The position numbers and the translations under genes are program-made. A DNA stretch of 40,324 bases from an uncultured Alphaproteobacteria bacterium (GTDB lineage Bacteria; Pseudomonadota; Alphaproteobacteria; RS24), in NCBI GenBank assembly GCA_938091085.1, contig CALKOC010000055.1, forward strand, positions 1-40,324, written 5' to 3'. The notes beneath the pieces were generated by a model. It did not search any database and was not told the origin of the DNA. It was given only the letters and a program-made list of their open reading frames with translations. Positions 1-8,000 of the stretch are shown here, piece after piece (the first letter of the stretch is position 1; the number at the start of each line of letters is the position of its first letter).

Positions 1-387
1 GCTAAATCAGCTGCAGAGGCGCTGATTGTGCTTGAATATAATGGAGCCCAAAGTGCCGGAAGTTCAGGTAATGATAGTGATAATGCTTTTGTTCAGGATC
101 ACAACCATTCGGCTGAACATGTTGTTGGACGCAATGAGACCTTATCTACCATAATGAACAAATATTATCGCAGTAGCGGCTTGAACAGAGAGTTCCTGTC
201 ACTGGCGATTGTTCAAGCCAACCCAAAGGCTTTTGTTCGGCAAAATCCGAACTATTTATTCGCGGGTAGAAAACTACGTTTGCCGTCTGTTAATGAGATT
301 CAATCTATGATTTTGGGGCAAAAAACCTCATCCAGCAATATGTCGTCGGGAAAGGTTAGTGATGAAATTTTCTTTTTCGGCAATTAA
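1..387 (+). CDS. FimV-like LysM-domain protein, C-terminal part (5' end outside window)
   Basis: The reading frame is open from the first base, so the gene begins upstream of the window; the GTG at 28 need not be its start. The visible part carries one peptidoglycan-binding-like module, roughly from HVVGRNETLSTI to AGRKLRLP, with the FimV-type pattern of NETLSTI, a YY pair, QANPKAF and a closing RKLRLP. A polar Ser/Gly-rich tail follows. The stop overlaps the start of flgA by 26 bases, which suggests co-transcription with flgA. FimV-like proteins bind the cell wall and act in polar organisation of motility machines; that role here is inference from the domain and neighbour. It could equally be another LysM protein. 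Confidence 0.6.
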   Translation, partial: AKSAAEALIVLEYNGAQSAGSSGNDSDNAFVQDHNHSAEHVVGRNETLSTIMNKYYRSSGLNREFLSLAIVQANPKAFVRQNPNYLFAGRKLRLPSVNEIQSMILGQKTSSSNMSSGKVSDEIFFFGN

Positions 388-1135
388 GCTTATTTTCGGG
401 CTTACGCTTTTACTCATCCCATCTCTCATCCCATCTCAGGTGCATGGCGCGCTTGATAATTCTCAGGATGAAGAGATTCTCCGTGATGTGGTTGGTGTTG
501 AGGTCAAAGAAGTAGTTTCAGACTATTTGAAAACCCATCAAATCCAAGGGACACCGATGGTGCGCGATGATAAATTTTATTTCACCTGCGCGGATGATCT
601 TGAAACAGTCGCAACCAATGAAACCTTTAAAACAATCAGGGTTTCCTGCGCATATCCGGTGGAAAGAAACGCTTATATCCGCACGCGTGTTGAGGGGTCT
701 GTTGTGGCTCTTAACGCAGATAATGCGACGAACGATACCCAGGCGACGCGAATTGTTTTAGCTCATAGCGTGTCTGCGGGTGAATTGCTAACTCAAGAAA
801 ATCTCAAATCTGTCGTATTACCTCACTATAACGGCTTTGGTGGGTTTTTTGAGGTATCTCATGTTCTTGGACGAAAGACTAAGACACCTCTACGTGAGGG
901 TACGGTTTTATTATCCCGTCATCTTGTCCCAAATTGGACAATTCAGGCGGAACAGCAAGTCGATATTGAAAATACGGTATCCGGTATTAATGTTACAACC
1001 GTCGGTATTGCCCTAGAAAACGGGCATATTGGTGATATAATTAAGGTCAGAAACCTCAATAGCGACACTGTAATTGAGGGTTTTGTGATTAATCGAAAAA
1101 AAATTAAAATTAATGCTAAAATGGAAACGATGTAA
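362..1135 (+). CDS. flgA: flagellar P-ring assembly chaperone FlgA
   Basis: FlgA is a periplasmic chaperone that helps FlgI assemble the P ring. The protein (257 aa from ATG 362) begins with a signal peptide (MKFSF, a hydrophobic run, then VHGA). It has a central SAF-type segment (ATRIVLAHSVSAGELLT onwards) and a C-terminal segment with IIKVRNLNSDTVIEGFV, which is the typical FlgA ending. A GTG lies immediately before this ATG; I chose ATG because the Lys-containing signal peptide begins there. It overlaps the preceding FimV-like gene and is followed 28 bases later by flgM, matching the flgA-flgM-flgN order of many proteobacteria. Confidence 0.9.
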   Translation: MKFSFSAIKLIFGLTLLLIPSLIPSQVHGALDNSQDEEILRDVVGVEVKEVVSDYLKTHQIQGTPMVRDDKFYFTCADDLETVATNETFKTIRVSCAYPVERNAYIRTRVEGSVVALNADNATNDTQATRIVLAHSVSAGELLTQENLKSVVLPHYNGFGGFFEVSHVLGRKTKTPLREGTVLLSRHLVPNWTIQAEQQVDIENTVSGINVTTVGIALENGHIGDIIKVRNLNSDTVIEGFVINRKKIKINAKMETM

Positions 1136-1163
1136 GTCGTTATAGTATGTGTAGGAGAGTATA

Positions 1164-1457
1164 ATGGTTGATTCAGTAAAAAACTTAGTCAGTCGCATCG
1201 ACCCACAAAATAAGCCTGTGGTTCAAAAAGCGTCAGTTGATACAGATGTAAAAACGTCTGCCGCTGGTCGTGTAACTTCTCCAGGTCAAGAGGCTTCTGT
1301 AAAGGTTTCAGATCTTTCTAATCTTTCCAAAGAGCCTCCGATTGACTTTGAAGCAGTTGAACGGATTAAGGCAGCTATTTCAAGTGGACGTTATCCGATT
1401 GATTTGGATCGTGTTTCTGATGCTTTATTAGATGCTTATGTGGAGTTAAAAAGTTAG
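1164..1457 (+). CDS. flgM: anti-sigma-28 factor FlgM
   Basis: FlgM holds sigma-28 (FliA) inactive until the hook is finished, then is exported. The 97-aa length is typical. The N-terminal half is polar and probably disordered. The C-terminal half carries the sigma-binding helices, VERIKAAISSGRYPIDLDRV, the signature of the family. A good ribosome site (AGGAGAG) lies before the ATG. Presence of flgM implies that the organism has a sigma-28 regulon, which matters for the second flagellin gene in this window. Confidence 0.92.
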   Translation: MVDSVKNLVSRIDPQNKPVVQKASVDTDVKTSAAGRVTSPGQEASVKVSDLSNLSKEPPIDFEAVERIKAAISSGRYPIDLDRVSDALLDAYVELKS

Positions 1458-1470
1458 ATATATCTAGCTT

Positions 1471-1842
1471 ATGTCACTCCACATTCATTTTGATGACTTT
1501 TTGTTGGCGTTTGAGCAAAGTCTCGAGCGGGCACATAATTGTGTCCAAAGCTCATCTTCAACAGATATCACTGTTGGGGCTTCTGCTTTTAATTACTCGG
1601 AAGTTGAAAGTGCTATCACAGAGCTTGGTGCAGTTCTTGACGAACATTTGCCTAAGCAAATTGCTGCTATTAGCAGCGGCGAGGTCAGTTTGACGCCAGA
1701 ACAGGTTGTCCGGCTCAAAGATAATTTAAAGTTGCTTGAAAAACTTGAAATTATAGCCCAATCTCGTTTGGCTTGGGTTAATTCACTTGGCAAGGAAATG
1801 GCCGACTGGGTTGATAAGCTCGATGGCCTGCGAAAAGATTAA
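1471..1842 (+). CDS. flgN: FlgN-like flagellar export chaperone
   Basis: This 123-aa protein follows flgM by 13 bases, the usual place of flgN. FlgN is a cytoplasmic chaperone that escorts the hook-filament junction proteins FlgK and FlgL to the export gate. The sequence reads as all-helical: an N-terminal helix (FDDFLLAFEQSLERAH), a linker, then long amphipathic helices (LTPEQVVRLKDNLKLLEKLE). No residue signature is diagnostic, so the call rests on position, length and helical character. No strong ribosome site is seen; it is probably coupled to flgM. Confidence 0.6.
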   Translation: MSLHIHFDDFLLAFEQSLERAHNCVQSSSSTDITVGASAFNYSEVESAITELGAVLDEHLPKQIAAISSGEVSLTPEQVVRLKDNLKLLEKLEIIAQSRLAWVNSLGKEMADWVDKLDGLRKD

Positions 1843-1868
1843 GCACTTAGGAATTTGGTTTAAGAAAT

Positions 1869-2327
1869 TTGTCAGATTTTATTACATCACCGACCGGCAT
1901 AGCCTTTCTGCTTCAAATTGCGGCACTGTTTTTCTTTGTCTTTGCAATTCTGGCCCTTTGGCAGCAGTCACGCATAATGCGACGCAACATTGATGATGTG
2001 TACCGTATCAACGATCAAGCCAACCAAAAACTTCAGGCTATGATTGCTCTTTTGTCAGATTTAAAACAAGAATTTGTCACAAAAAATCAAGAGATTAGCG
2101 ATTTACATAGAATTCCGACGGATCTTGCTGATTTATCTCGCCGGATGAAGAATGTGGAAAGCGAATTCACCCGTATGGCGGATACGTTCCAGCAACAGGA
2201 GCAAATCAGCAAGGCGATAGCGATGGCCCAACGCGGTTCTAAGCGCGCAGAAATTGTCGAGGGCACTGGGTTGTCAGCTGAACAGGCGGATACGATTGTT
2301 AGATTCCATGGACCTGACTCAGAATAA
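1869..2327 (+). CDS. DUF2802-like membrane-anchored coiled-coil protein
   Basis: The 152-aa product has one N-terminal membrane segment (about residues 10-31, IAFLLQIAALFFFVFAILAL). A long charged coiled coil follows (about 40-120). The C-terminal module reads ISKAIAMAQRGSKRAEIVEG with GLSAEQADTIVRFHG after it, like DUF2802 proteins found in flagellar and chemotaxis clusters of gammaproteobacteria. The start is a TTG; no ATG lies in a usable place before the membrane segment. The C-terminal helix-turn pattern resembles a DNA-binding turn, but function is unknown. It lies downstream of flgN in the same direction and ends 7 bases before the convergent lipoprotein gene. Confidence 0.65.
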   Translation: MSDFITSPTGIAFLLQIAALFFFVFAILALWQQSRIMRRNIDDVYRINDQANQKLQAMIALLSDLKQEFVTKNQEISDLHRIPTDLADLSRRMKNVESEFTRMADTFQQQEQISKAIAMAQRGSKRAEIVEGTGLSAEQADTIVRFHGPDSE

Positions 2328-2334
2328 TTTTTAC

Positions 2335-2694
2335 TTACATTTCAAATTCCTGTTTACCGCATCTTAGCGTGTAAAACAGATCATCGGTCATGGCTTGCAC
2401 TTTTGATGTTTTCAGATTGACCAGAATTTTTAAATCCTGATCGCCCGCTTCAAGCATATCACCTGAGAGTGAGACAGGATTAATCTCCCACATGCCTTCC
2501 TTGTCGGAAACAACAACACGTTTATCAATCGACCGAACGTAGAGTTCGATGGTTTTTATTCCCAATCGATTATCCAAACAGGTGAAACTGACATGTTTAA
2601 ACCTTGATAGCCCATCACATGATGAAACAAGAAAACCCGCCATCATAATAAAGGCGATTTGAGGCTTAACTGTCCTCGTCGTCTTCAGAAACAT
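2335..2694 (-). CDS. small lipoprotein of unknown function
   Basis: I place the start at the ATG complementary to 2692-2694, giving 119 aa beginning MFLKTTRTVKPQIAF. The N-terminus is a lipoprotein signal peptide: basic residues, a short hydrophobic stretch and the lipobox LVSSC (Cys near residue 26). The mature part is small and reads as beta-rich (VSFTCLDNRLGIKTIELYVR), with a second Cys pair that could form a disulphide. The frame is open further upstream, but that extension is a Lys/Arg-rich shadow of the acidic repeats of the neighbour and I exclude it. The gene overlaps the end of the acidic-protein gene by 29 bases, so the two are probably translated together. I do not recognise the family. 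Confidence 0.6.
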   Translation of the reverse strand: MFLKTTRTVKPQIAFIMMAGFLVSSCDGLSRFKHVSFTCLDNRLGIKTIELYVRSIDKRVVVSDKEGMWEINPVSLSGDMLEAGDQDLKILVNLKTSKVQAMTDDLFYTLRCGKQEFEM

Positions 2695-3415
2695 CGTTAT
2701 CTTCGCCAGAGTCTGAGGGGTTATCATCTTCTTCACTTTTTTCTTCATCATCCTCTCCCTCATCATCCTCTCCCTCATTGTCTTCAGTCTCTTCACTTTC
2801 TTCAGTCTCTTCACTTTCTTCAGATTCTTCAGTCTCAGCTTCCTCAGTCTCCTCAGGCTCAGTCTCTTCAACTTCTTCAGACTCCTCAGGCTCAGCCTCT
2901 TCAGTTTCTACGGTTTCTTCTTCGGGGTCTACCGGCTTTTCGATAATCTCAGCCTGACCGGCCTCCAGCAAACGTTCCGCATCTATAAGTTTCACATCAA
3001 TTTGGATGCCTGCCGGGAAACGCACGCCATTCACTTCACAGTCTTCGATGATTCTGAGGCGTTTCCATTGACTGTCGTCTTCTAAGCCCTCACCGTCATA
3101 GTCATCTTCGAGGTCTTCATCATAATCAAAACTCTCATTATTAACTTCTTCTATTTCTTCTTCGCTGAGTAATGCCTGATTTTCTGATAGTTCAGAAATA
3201 AACTTTCTGAGCAAAACAATTCTTGCTGCTAAAGCAGCGAGACGCGTTTCTTCATTTTTCTCATTGGCAAGAAAATCTATAATCTTTGAACGAATGTCTT
3301 TAAGAGACTCTCCCTCCAGCTTATTAACGATTTTATCGCGAATTTCGATAATTTCCGGCGAAAGCAAAGCCGTTTTCGACTGGTTATTGGATAACTCCAT
3401 ATCAAATTTGTCCAT
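2666..3415 (-). CDS. highly acidic low-complexity protein of unknown function
   Basis: The start is the ATG at 3415 (MDKFDMELSNNQSK) because GAGGAG lies just upstream; a further upstream ATG (3442) lacks a ribosome site. The 249-aa protein has three parts. Residues about 1-85 are helical, with regular Leu/Ile spacing. A small compact segment follows at about 115-160 (WKRLRIIEDCEVNGVRFPAG then a Leu/Ala-rich stretch), resembling the short beta domain with a VxxPAG motif seen in some phage and surface proteins. The last 90 residues are almost only Glu, Asp, Ser and Thr in repeats such as ESEETEESEETE. The gene interrupts the flagellar cluster on the opposite strand and faces flgB across a shared promoter region. 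Function unknown. Confidence 0.65.
   Translation of the reverse strand: MDKFDMELSNNQSKTALLSPEIIEIRDKIVNKLEGESLKDIRSKIIDFLANEKNEETRLAALAARIVLLRKFISELSENQALLSEEEIEEVNNESFDYDEDLEDDYDGEGLEDDSQWKRLRIIEDCEVNGVRFPAGIQIDVKLIDAERLLEAGQAEIIEKPVDPEEETVETEEAEPEESEEVEETEPEETEEAETEESEESEETEESEETEDNEGEDDEGEDDEEKSEEDDNPSDSGEDNDVSEDDEDS
2746..2775. repeat. exact tandem duplication of a 15-base unit
   Basis: The unit CATCATCCTCTCCCT occurs twice head to tail. It lies in the Glu/Asp-rich end of the acidic-protein gene and keeps the reading frame, adding five acidic or Gly residues. It sits within a longer imperfect array of TCTTCAGTC-like units (about 2779-2910), which suggests that this part of the gene changes length by slippage. 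Confidence 0.85.
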
Positions 3416-3436
3416 TTTTAACTCCTCAAAGGCACT

Positions 3437-3452
3437 TGGCATAGGAATTGCA
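3437..3452 (+). promoter_or_regulatory. sigma-54 promoter of the flgB operon
   Basis: The sequence reads TGGCAT-AGGAA-TTGCA, one base off the TGGCAC-N5-TTGC(A/T) consensus and with the exact GG-N10-GC spacing. It lies about 64 bases upstream of the chosen flgB start and points towards flgB. It would drive flgBCDEF and possibly further. Confidence 0.7.
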
Positions 3453-3464
3453 ATTTTCAGACCA
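3449..3464 (-). promoter_or_regulatory. possible weak sigma-54 promoter facing the acidic-protein gene
   Basis: On the minus strand the sequence reads TGGTCT-GAAAA-TTGCA with GG-N10-GC spacing. The -12 box matches well and the -24 box poorly. It shares its central TTGCAA with the -12 box of the opposing flgB promoter, so it may be only a chance by-product of that palindrome. Confidence 0.35.
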
Positions 3465-3515
3465 ACGAACCTTGTAATTGCATGTTTTCATGCCCTGATG
3501 AGAAACGTAACGGAA

Positions 3516-3902
3516 ATGGACGATATAAAAGAATATCTCAATATTTACGCTTCAGCTTTATCTCTGCGCGGACGCCGTAATGAGATGATTGCGTCGAATA
3601 TTGCCAATGCCGCAACGCCTCATTTTAAAGCTCGTGACATTAATTTTGACACCGAAATCCGCAAACATTTGCGCGACGGTCCGCTTGAGACCACTCACGG
3701 TGATCATATCCCGTTTGCAGCACCTTATTCAACTGGGCAAGCACTATATCGTCAACCACTCAATCCATCGCTGGATGGCAATACGGTTGAACTTGCGGTT
3801 GAGCAGCTCCAATTCTCAGAAAATGCGACACGTTACCAAACCACGCTTAATTTTCTTGATGGACGCATTAAAGGACTAATGTCCGCGATCAGGGGTGAAT
3901 AA
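3516..3902 (+). CDS. flgB: proximal rod protein FlgB
   Basis: FlgB forms part of the periplasmic rod next to the MS ring. From the ATG at 3516 the protein has 128 aa, the normal family size, and begins MDDIKEYLNIYASALSLRGR. The hallmark rod/hook N-terminal motif RNEMIASNIANAATPHFKAR follows. The C-terminus (LEQLQFSENATRYQTTLNFL-like helix) is the usual D0 helix. The frame is open far upstream and an ATG at 3498 is also possible; alignment to the family start favours 3516. The stop overlaps the flgC start (TAATG). Confidence 0.9.
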   Translation: MDDIKEYLNIYASALSLRGRRNEMIASNIANAATPHFKARDINFDTEIRKHLRDGPLETTHGDHIPFAAPYSTGQALYRQPLNPSLDGNTVELAVEQLQFSENATRYQTTLNFLDGRIKGLMSAIRGE

Positions 3903-4318
3903 TGAGTGATTTAAAAAACATTTTCGATATTTCTGGACGTGCGATGTCAGCACAGCTTGTGCGTTTGAACACTATTGCTAGTAATCTGGCAAATGCCGGT
4001 TCTATGGAAGGGTCTAGAGAGGCTGCATATAAAGCCATTCGTCCAGTATTTGAAACTGAATATTCAGAAAACTTTAAACGTAACGGTGTGGCGACCACCG
4101 GTGTGACAGATATCGTCAAGCTTGAGCGTGAGCCAGAGGCTATTTATATGCCATCACATCCCAAATCCGATGAGAATGGATTTGTATATGTTGCCGCCGT
4201 TTCTCAAGAAGAAGAAATGGTCGATATGTTGGAAGCCAATCGTCAGTACCAAAACAATGTTGAAGTCATCACGACCATTAAGGCCTTGATGATGCAAACG
4301 GTCAATTTAGGAAAGTAA
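3902..4318 (+). CDS. flgC: proximal rod protein FlgC
   Basis: FlgC is a rod subunit assembled with FlgB and FlgF. The 138-aa protein has the N-terminal rod motif (VRLNTIASNLANAGSMEGS) and the C-terminal helix EMVDMLEANRQYQNNVEVIT, which ends MMQTVNLGK as in other FlgC proteins. Length is standard. It starts within the flgB stop codon, so the two are translationally coupled. Confidence 0.93.
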   Translation: MSDLKNIFDISGRAMSAQLVRLNTIASNLANAGSMEGSREAAYKAIRPVFETEYSENFKRNGVATTGVTDIVKLEREPEAIYMPSHPKSDENGFVYVAAVSQEEEMVDMLEANRQYQNNVEVITTIKALMMQTVNLGK

Positions 4319-4329
4319 GCAGGTAAATC

Positions 4330-5019
4330 ATGAGTACAATTGACACTAACCAGTCTCTTAATGCCATTCTCGATAAATTAGGCGTGAATAAGCAAGAGGA
4401 AGCGACAACCAAGCGCCGCGATCAACTCGGTCAGGCTGATTTTTTGAAACTGATGACAACTCAGCTTCAAAATCAGGACCCGTTCGCACCGATGGATAAT
4501 GCGGACTTTATTGCTCAAATGGCACAGTTCTCAACTGTTACAGGCATCACCGATATGGGTGAAACGCTGAAGGGCATGTCTGATCAATTACAAGAATTCA
4601 GAATTGCGACGGCCTCGAATTTGCTCGGTCATTCAGTTCTTGTTCCGGGTAATTTGGCTCGTCCTGATGAAAATGGTGAAATCCATGGTGTGGTTGACCT
4701 GCCGTCAAGTGCCTCAATGTCCAATATCAGATTTACCAATGAGCAGGGTGAAATTCTGCATCAGGTTGATATGGGCGCACAGCCTCGTGGTCTTGTTGGT
4801 TTCAGTTGGATGGATATTCCAAGTGAGATTTTGGAATCTGGTGACGTTATTCGTGTTGAAGCCTATGCAGATACCGGAAGTGGGTTGGAGGCTGTCTCGC
4901 CTTCAGTCTTTGCAGATGTATTAGCAGCCACGACTGGAAACGGTCTTGATGGTGTCCAATTGGATGTCCGTGATTACGGAACCATCAGCGCTTCTGAAGT
5001 CATTAAGTTTCGTAAGTAA
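4330..5019 (+). CDS. flgD: hook-capping protein FlgD
   Basis: FlgD is the scaffold that caps the growing hook and is needed for FlgE polymerisation. The 229-aa protein has the N-terminal capping motif ([20 protein letters not shown], about residues 38-57, then [17 protein letters not shown]). A C-terminal beta-rich FlgD/Tudor-like region follows. Length is typical and contrasts with the giant hook protein it must assemble, encoded directly downstream. Confidence 0.92.
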   Translation: MSTIDTNQSLNAILDKLGVNKQEEATTKRRDQLGQADFLKLMTTQLQNQDPFAPMDNADFIAQMAQFSTVTGITDMGETLKGMSDQLQEFRIATASNLLGHSVLVPGNLARPDENGEIHGVVDLPSSASMSNIRFTNEQGEILHQVDMGAQPRGLVGFSWMDIPSEILESGDVIRVEAYADTGSGLEAVSPSVFADVLAATTGNGLDGVQLDVRDYGTISASEVIKFRK

Positions 5020-5047
5020 GTATTAGATAAGTAACGGAGTATAGAAG

Positions 5048-8000
5048 ATGTCGTTTTATACAGCTCTGACAGGTTTGAACGGTTCACAGGCTGATATTTC
5101 AGCCACTTCCAACAACATTGCCAACGTCGGTACGACGGGCTTTAAACGAAGCCGGGCGGAATTTGGTGATATCTTCGCGACATCACCATTGCAGAACGCG
5201 TCTTCATCGATTGGTTCGGGTACAATTCTTAAAGGGATTAAGCAGCAGTTTACACAAGGTAACATCGCTTCATCTCTTAACGCGCTTGACCTTGCGATTT
5301 CCGGACAGGGTTTCTTCTCATTGAAGCCGTCTCTAACCTCTGCTCAGACAGTTTACACACGTAACGGTTCACTGAACGTTAACAATGACCGTTACGTTGT
5401 TGATTCAGCGGGTCAGTTCCTGCTTGTTTATCCGGTTAACCAGGATGGTTCGGTTACCGCGAAAGACTTGACCAGTGCCGTGCCGTTGCAGCTTCCGGTT
5501 ACATCAGGTGATCCGCAAGCGACAGCTAATATTTCTCTCGGGGTGAACTTGCCTGCTGATGCAGACGTTGTCACAGAGAAGGCGCAATTTGCTGACGGAT
5601 ATAATTTTAATCCAGATAATCCGGATACTTTTACCAACTCAACATCAATCACAATCTTTGATGATTTGGGTAACCCGACAATTGCAACAATCTACTTTAT
5701 CAAAACACAGGCGACATCTGCGGATGATCCAACCAACAAATACGATACGCGTTTGGTTATTGGCGACACAATCATTAATCCTGACCTCGTGCCGGCGGTT
5801 GATGATGCATCCAACCAAATCTTCATTGATAGATTTGGCGCGCAAACAACGAATGTTCCTGATGATAACTACTTCCTGGAAGGTAAAGGTTCTGCGCTTT
5901 ATAAGCTCGATGATTTGCAACAACAGGTAGACAGTCAGCCCGCCAAAATTCAAAGTGAAACAACAGCTTTTGACTTTGGTGATGAGGGTGACAAGCTTGT
6001 CGAGATTGTGACTGATCCGATGCAGTTTAAAGCCACGCGGGAAGCTGGCTCTGCCAATGATGTTTATTGGGGGAAAGACTTTCTATTATTGAATGTTGAT
6101 GATGGTGACCAGCCGGTCAGTATTGATATTCGCCCAGGTACATATAATGCTGCCGACCTCGCTAAAGAGGTGGAGCGGGCAATTAACACAGCCTATGGTG
6201 ATGATAAGAAGATTCAGATTGTTCAGAATGTTGATAACGAGATTAACATTAATCTGAGCCGTTTGAACTCTGACGGCACAACATCAAGCTTGAAAGAACT
6301 CGCCGGCAATGCGATTACAGTTGATTTACTGTCTGCGTCTTATGTTACGGATATTGAGAGCATTGACCTTTCAGGTGCCTCACCTGACTTTACGAAGGAG
6401 CAGTTTCTGGCGCATACACAAGCGCGCCTGAATACGGCACTGAACCAGTTTATTGTTTCCACAGGTGATACTATTAACACCACAAATCAAAGTGCCTTTA
6501 ACTTTGGTAATACGGGTCAATTATTTGGTCGTTCAGAAGGTGCGCAAATTACTGATATTCTGGAGCAAACCCAAATATTCAATCTGACGCATAACACACT
6601 GGACAGTTATACTGACGTGGCAAACCCCGGAGCAGTAACTGCAAATGGCAAATTTCTTGTTTATTCATTCTATGGCGAGCGTCCTTCGCTCAATGTTTAT
6701 GATGACAAAAAAGTGGTCAATGCTGATGGCGACGGCAACACAATTAAATATGATGCTACGCAAAATACGCTGACTGTTAATCTTGCGGACACGTCCGGCC
6801 TTACAGCGGGTGAGACAATTCAGATTGCAGGTGAATTCACCGAAGCGAATGCATCATTCCTTAATGGCCGGACATTCCAGGTTTCTAATGTCACAGCTAA
6901 CACATCTATTACAATCAACACAACTGGACTGGGTCTGCCAGATACGGGCTTTAATATTACCAGTACAACAGCTCATGTGCTGAGCAATGAGTCCTCCACT
7001 GTTGAGGCTTTCTTTGAAGGTGCGGATAATGTGTTTGAAGGCGCATTGGATAATTTCTCGAGTAAAAAAATTATTGTTCGTGAAACAGCTGCGGCTAGGC
7101 ACAAATATACCAATACAGAAGTTGCGACTGTAACCGGTGCTGCCGGCATTATCGGCATCGGTACTGAGGTTCTAACTCTTGAAGATTCAACGGGTGCCGT
7201 GATTGATACACTTGAGCAACTCGGTTTTGAGACTTCGCTTAACGCGTCTGCAATGACTACTACATCAGATTGGGTGGATGAAAAGAATCCGCCTCTGACA
7301 GTTTCTTATGATGAGATTAATCAAAGATTGCAGTTTCAGGTAGACCGGACGATTCTGGGTACAGGTACTGAACCTAACTTCAATTCTTTTGAGATTTACG
7401 GCGCTGAAAATGCAGATGTATCCAATAATTTGGGTATCCCTGCAGAAGAAGATGCGTCCACAGTTCTTATCAGAGGTGGTGAGGTTCTTACGGCTGAAAC
7501 ATTGGTTGCCGATGGTGAAGAAATTCAGCTCAATGATAAGCGTTATGGTATTCAAGTTGAATATAATAGTGACACGAAAACCTTTACTTTCGCGAGTGGT
7601 AGCACGGGTGAGAATATCGCCGCTGATGGTGCGCTTGGGGTAAGTGAAGAGCAAAAAGCGTCAAATATTCAGATTGGTCGTTTTGCGATTTCCGATTCGG
7701 ACGGTAGCGTCGTTAACAATACATTTGATCTGACACAGCGCACAGTTGGTGCAGGTGATAACCAACTCATGGGCGTTGGCTCGACGAAAACTGATATTAT
7801 CTTTTCCAATGGGCGAGGCCTGGGGTCGCAGCCAGCTGTTGCGACAAGTGCGACGGCACAGGAAAACCTTTCTGAGGTTTTCACGCTTTCCAGTCAGATT
7901 GGGGAGAATATCTTTAACGTTTCGGTTAATGGTATCAGTGGTATCATTACAGTTCCCGGCGGTTCTTATGTTGGTTCTACCCTTGCAACTGCTTTGGAAG

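Noticed and set aside
2695-2871. N-terminal extension of the lipoprotein frame, rich in Lys and Arg
   Set aside because: It is the shifted-frame reading of the acidic repeats of the neighbouring gene, and the lipoprotein signal starts at 2694.
2746-2910. Repeat array considered as CRISPR
   Set aside because: Units are short, contiguous and coding, with no unique spacers.
3264-3497. Upstream extension of the flgB frame
   Set aside because: It runs antisense through the acidic-protein gene and across the sigma-54 promoter; FlgB aligns from MDDIKEY.
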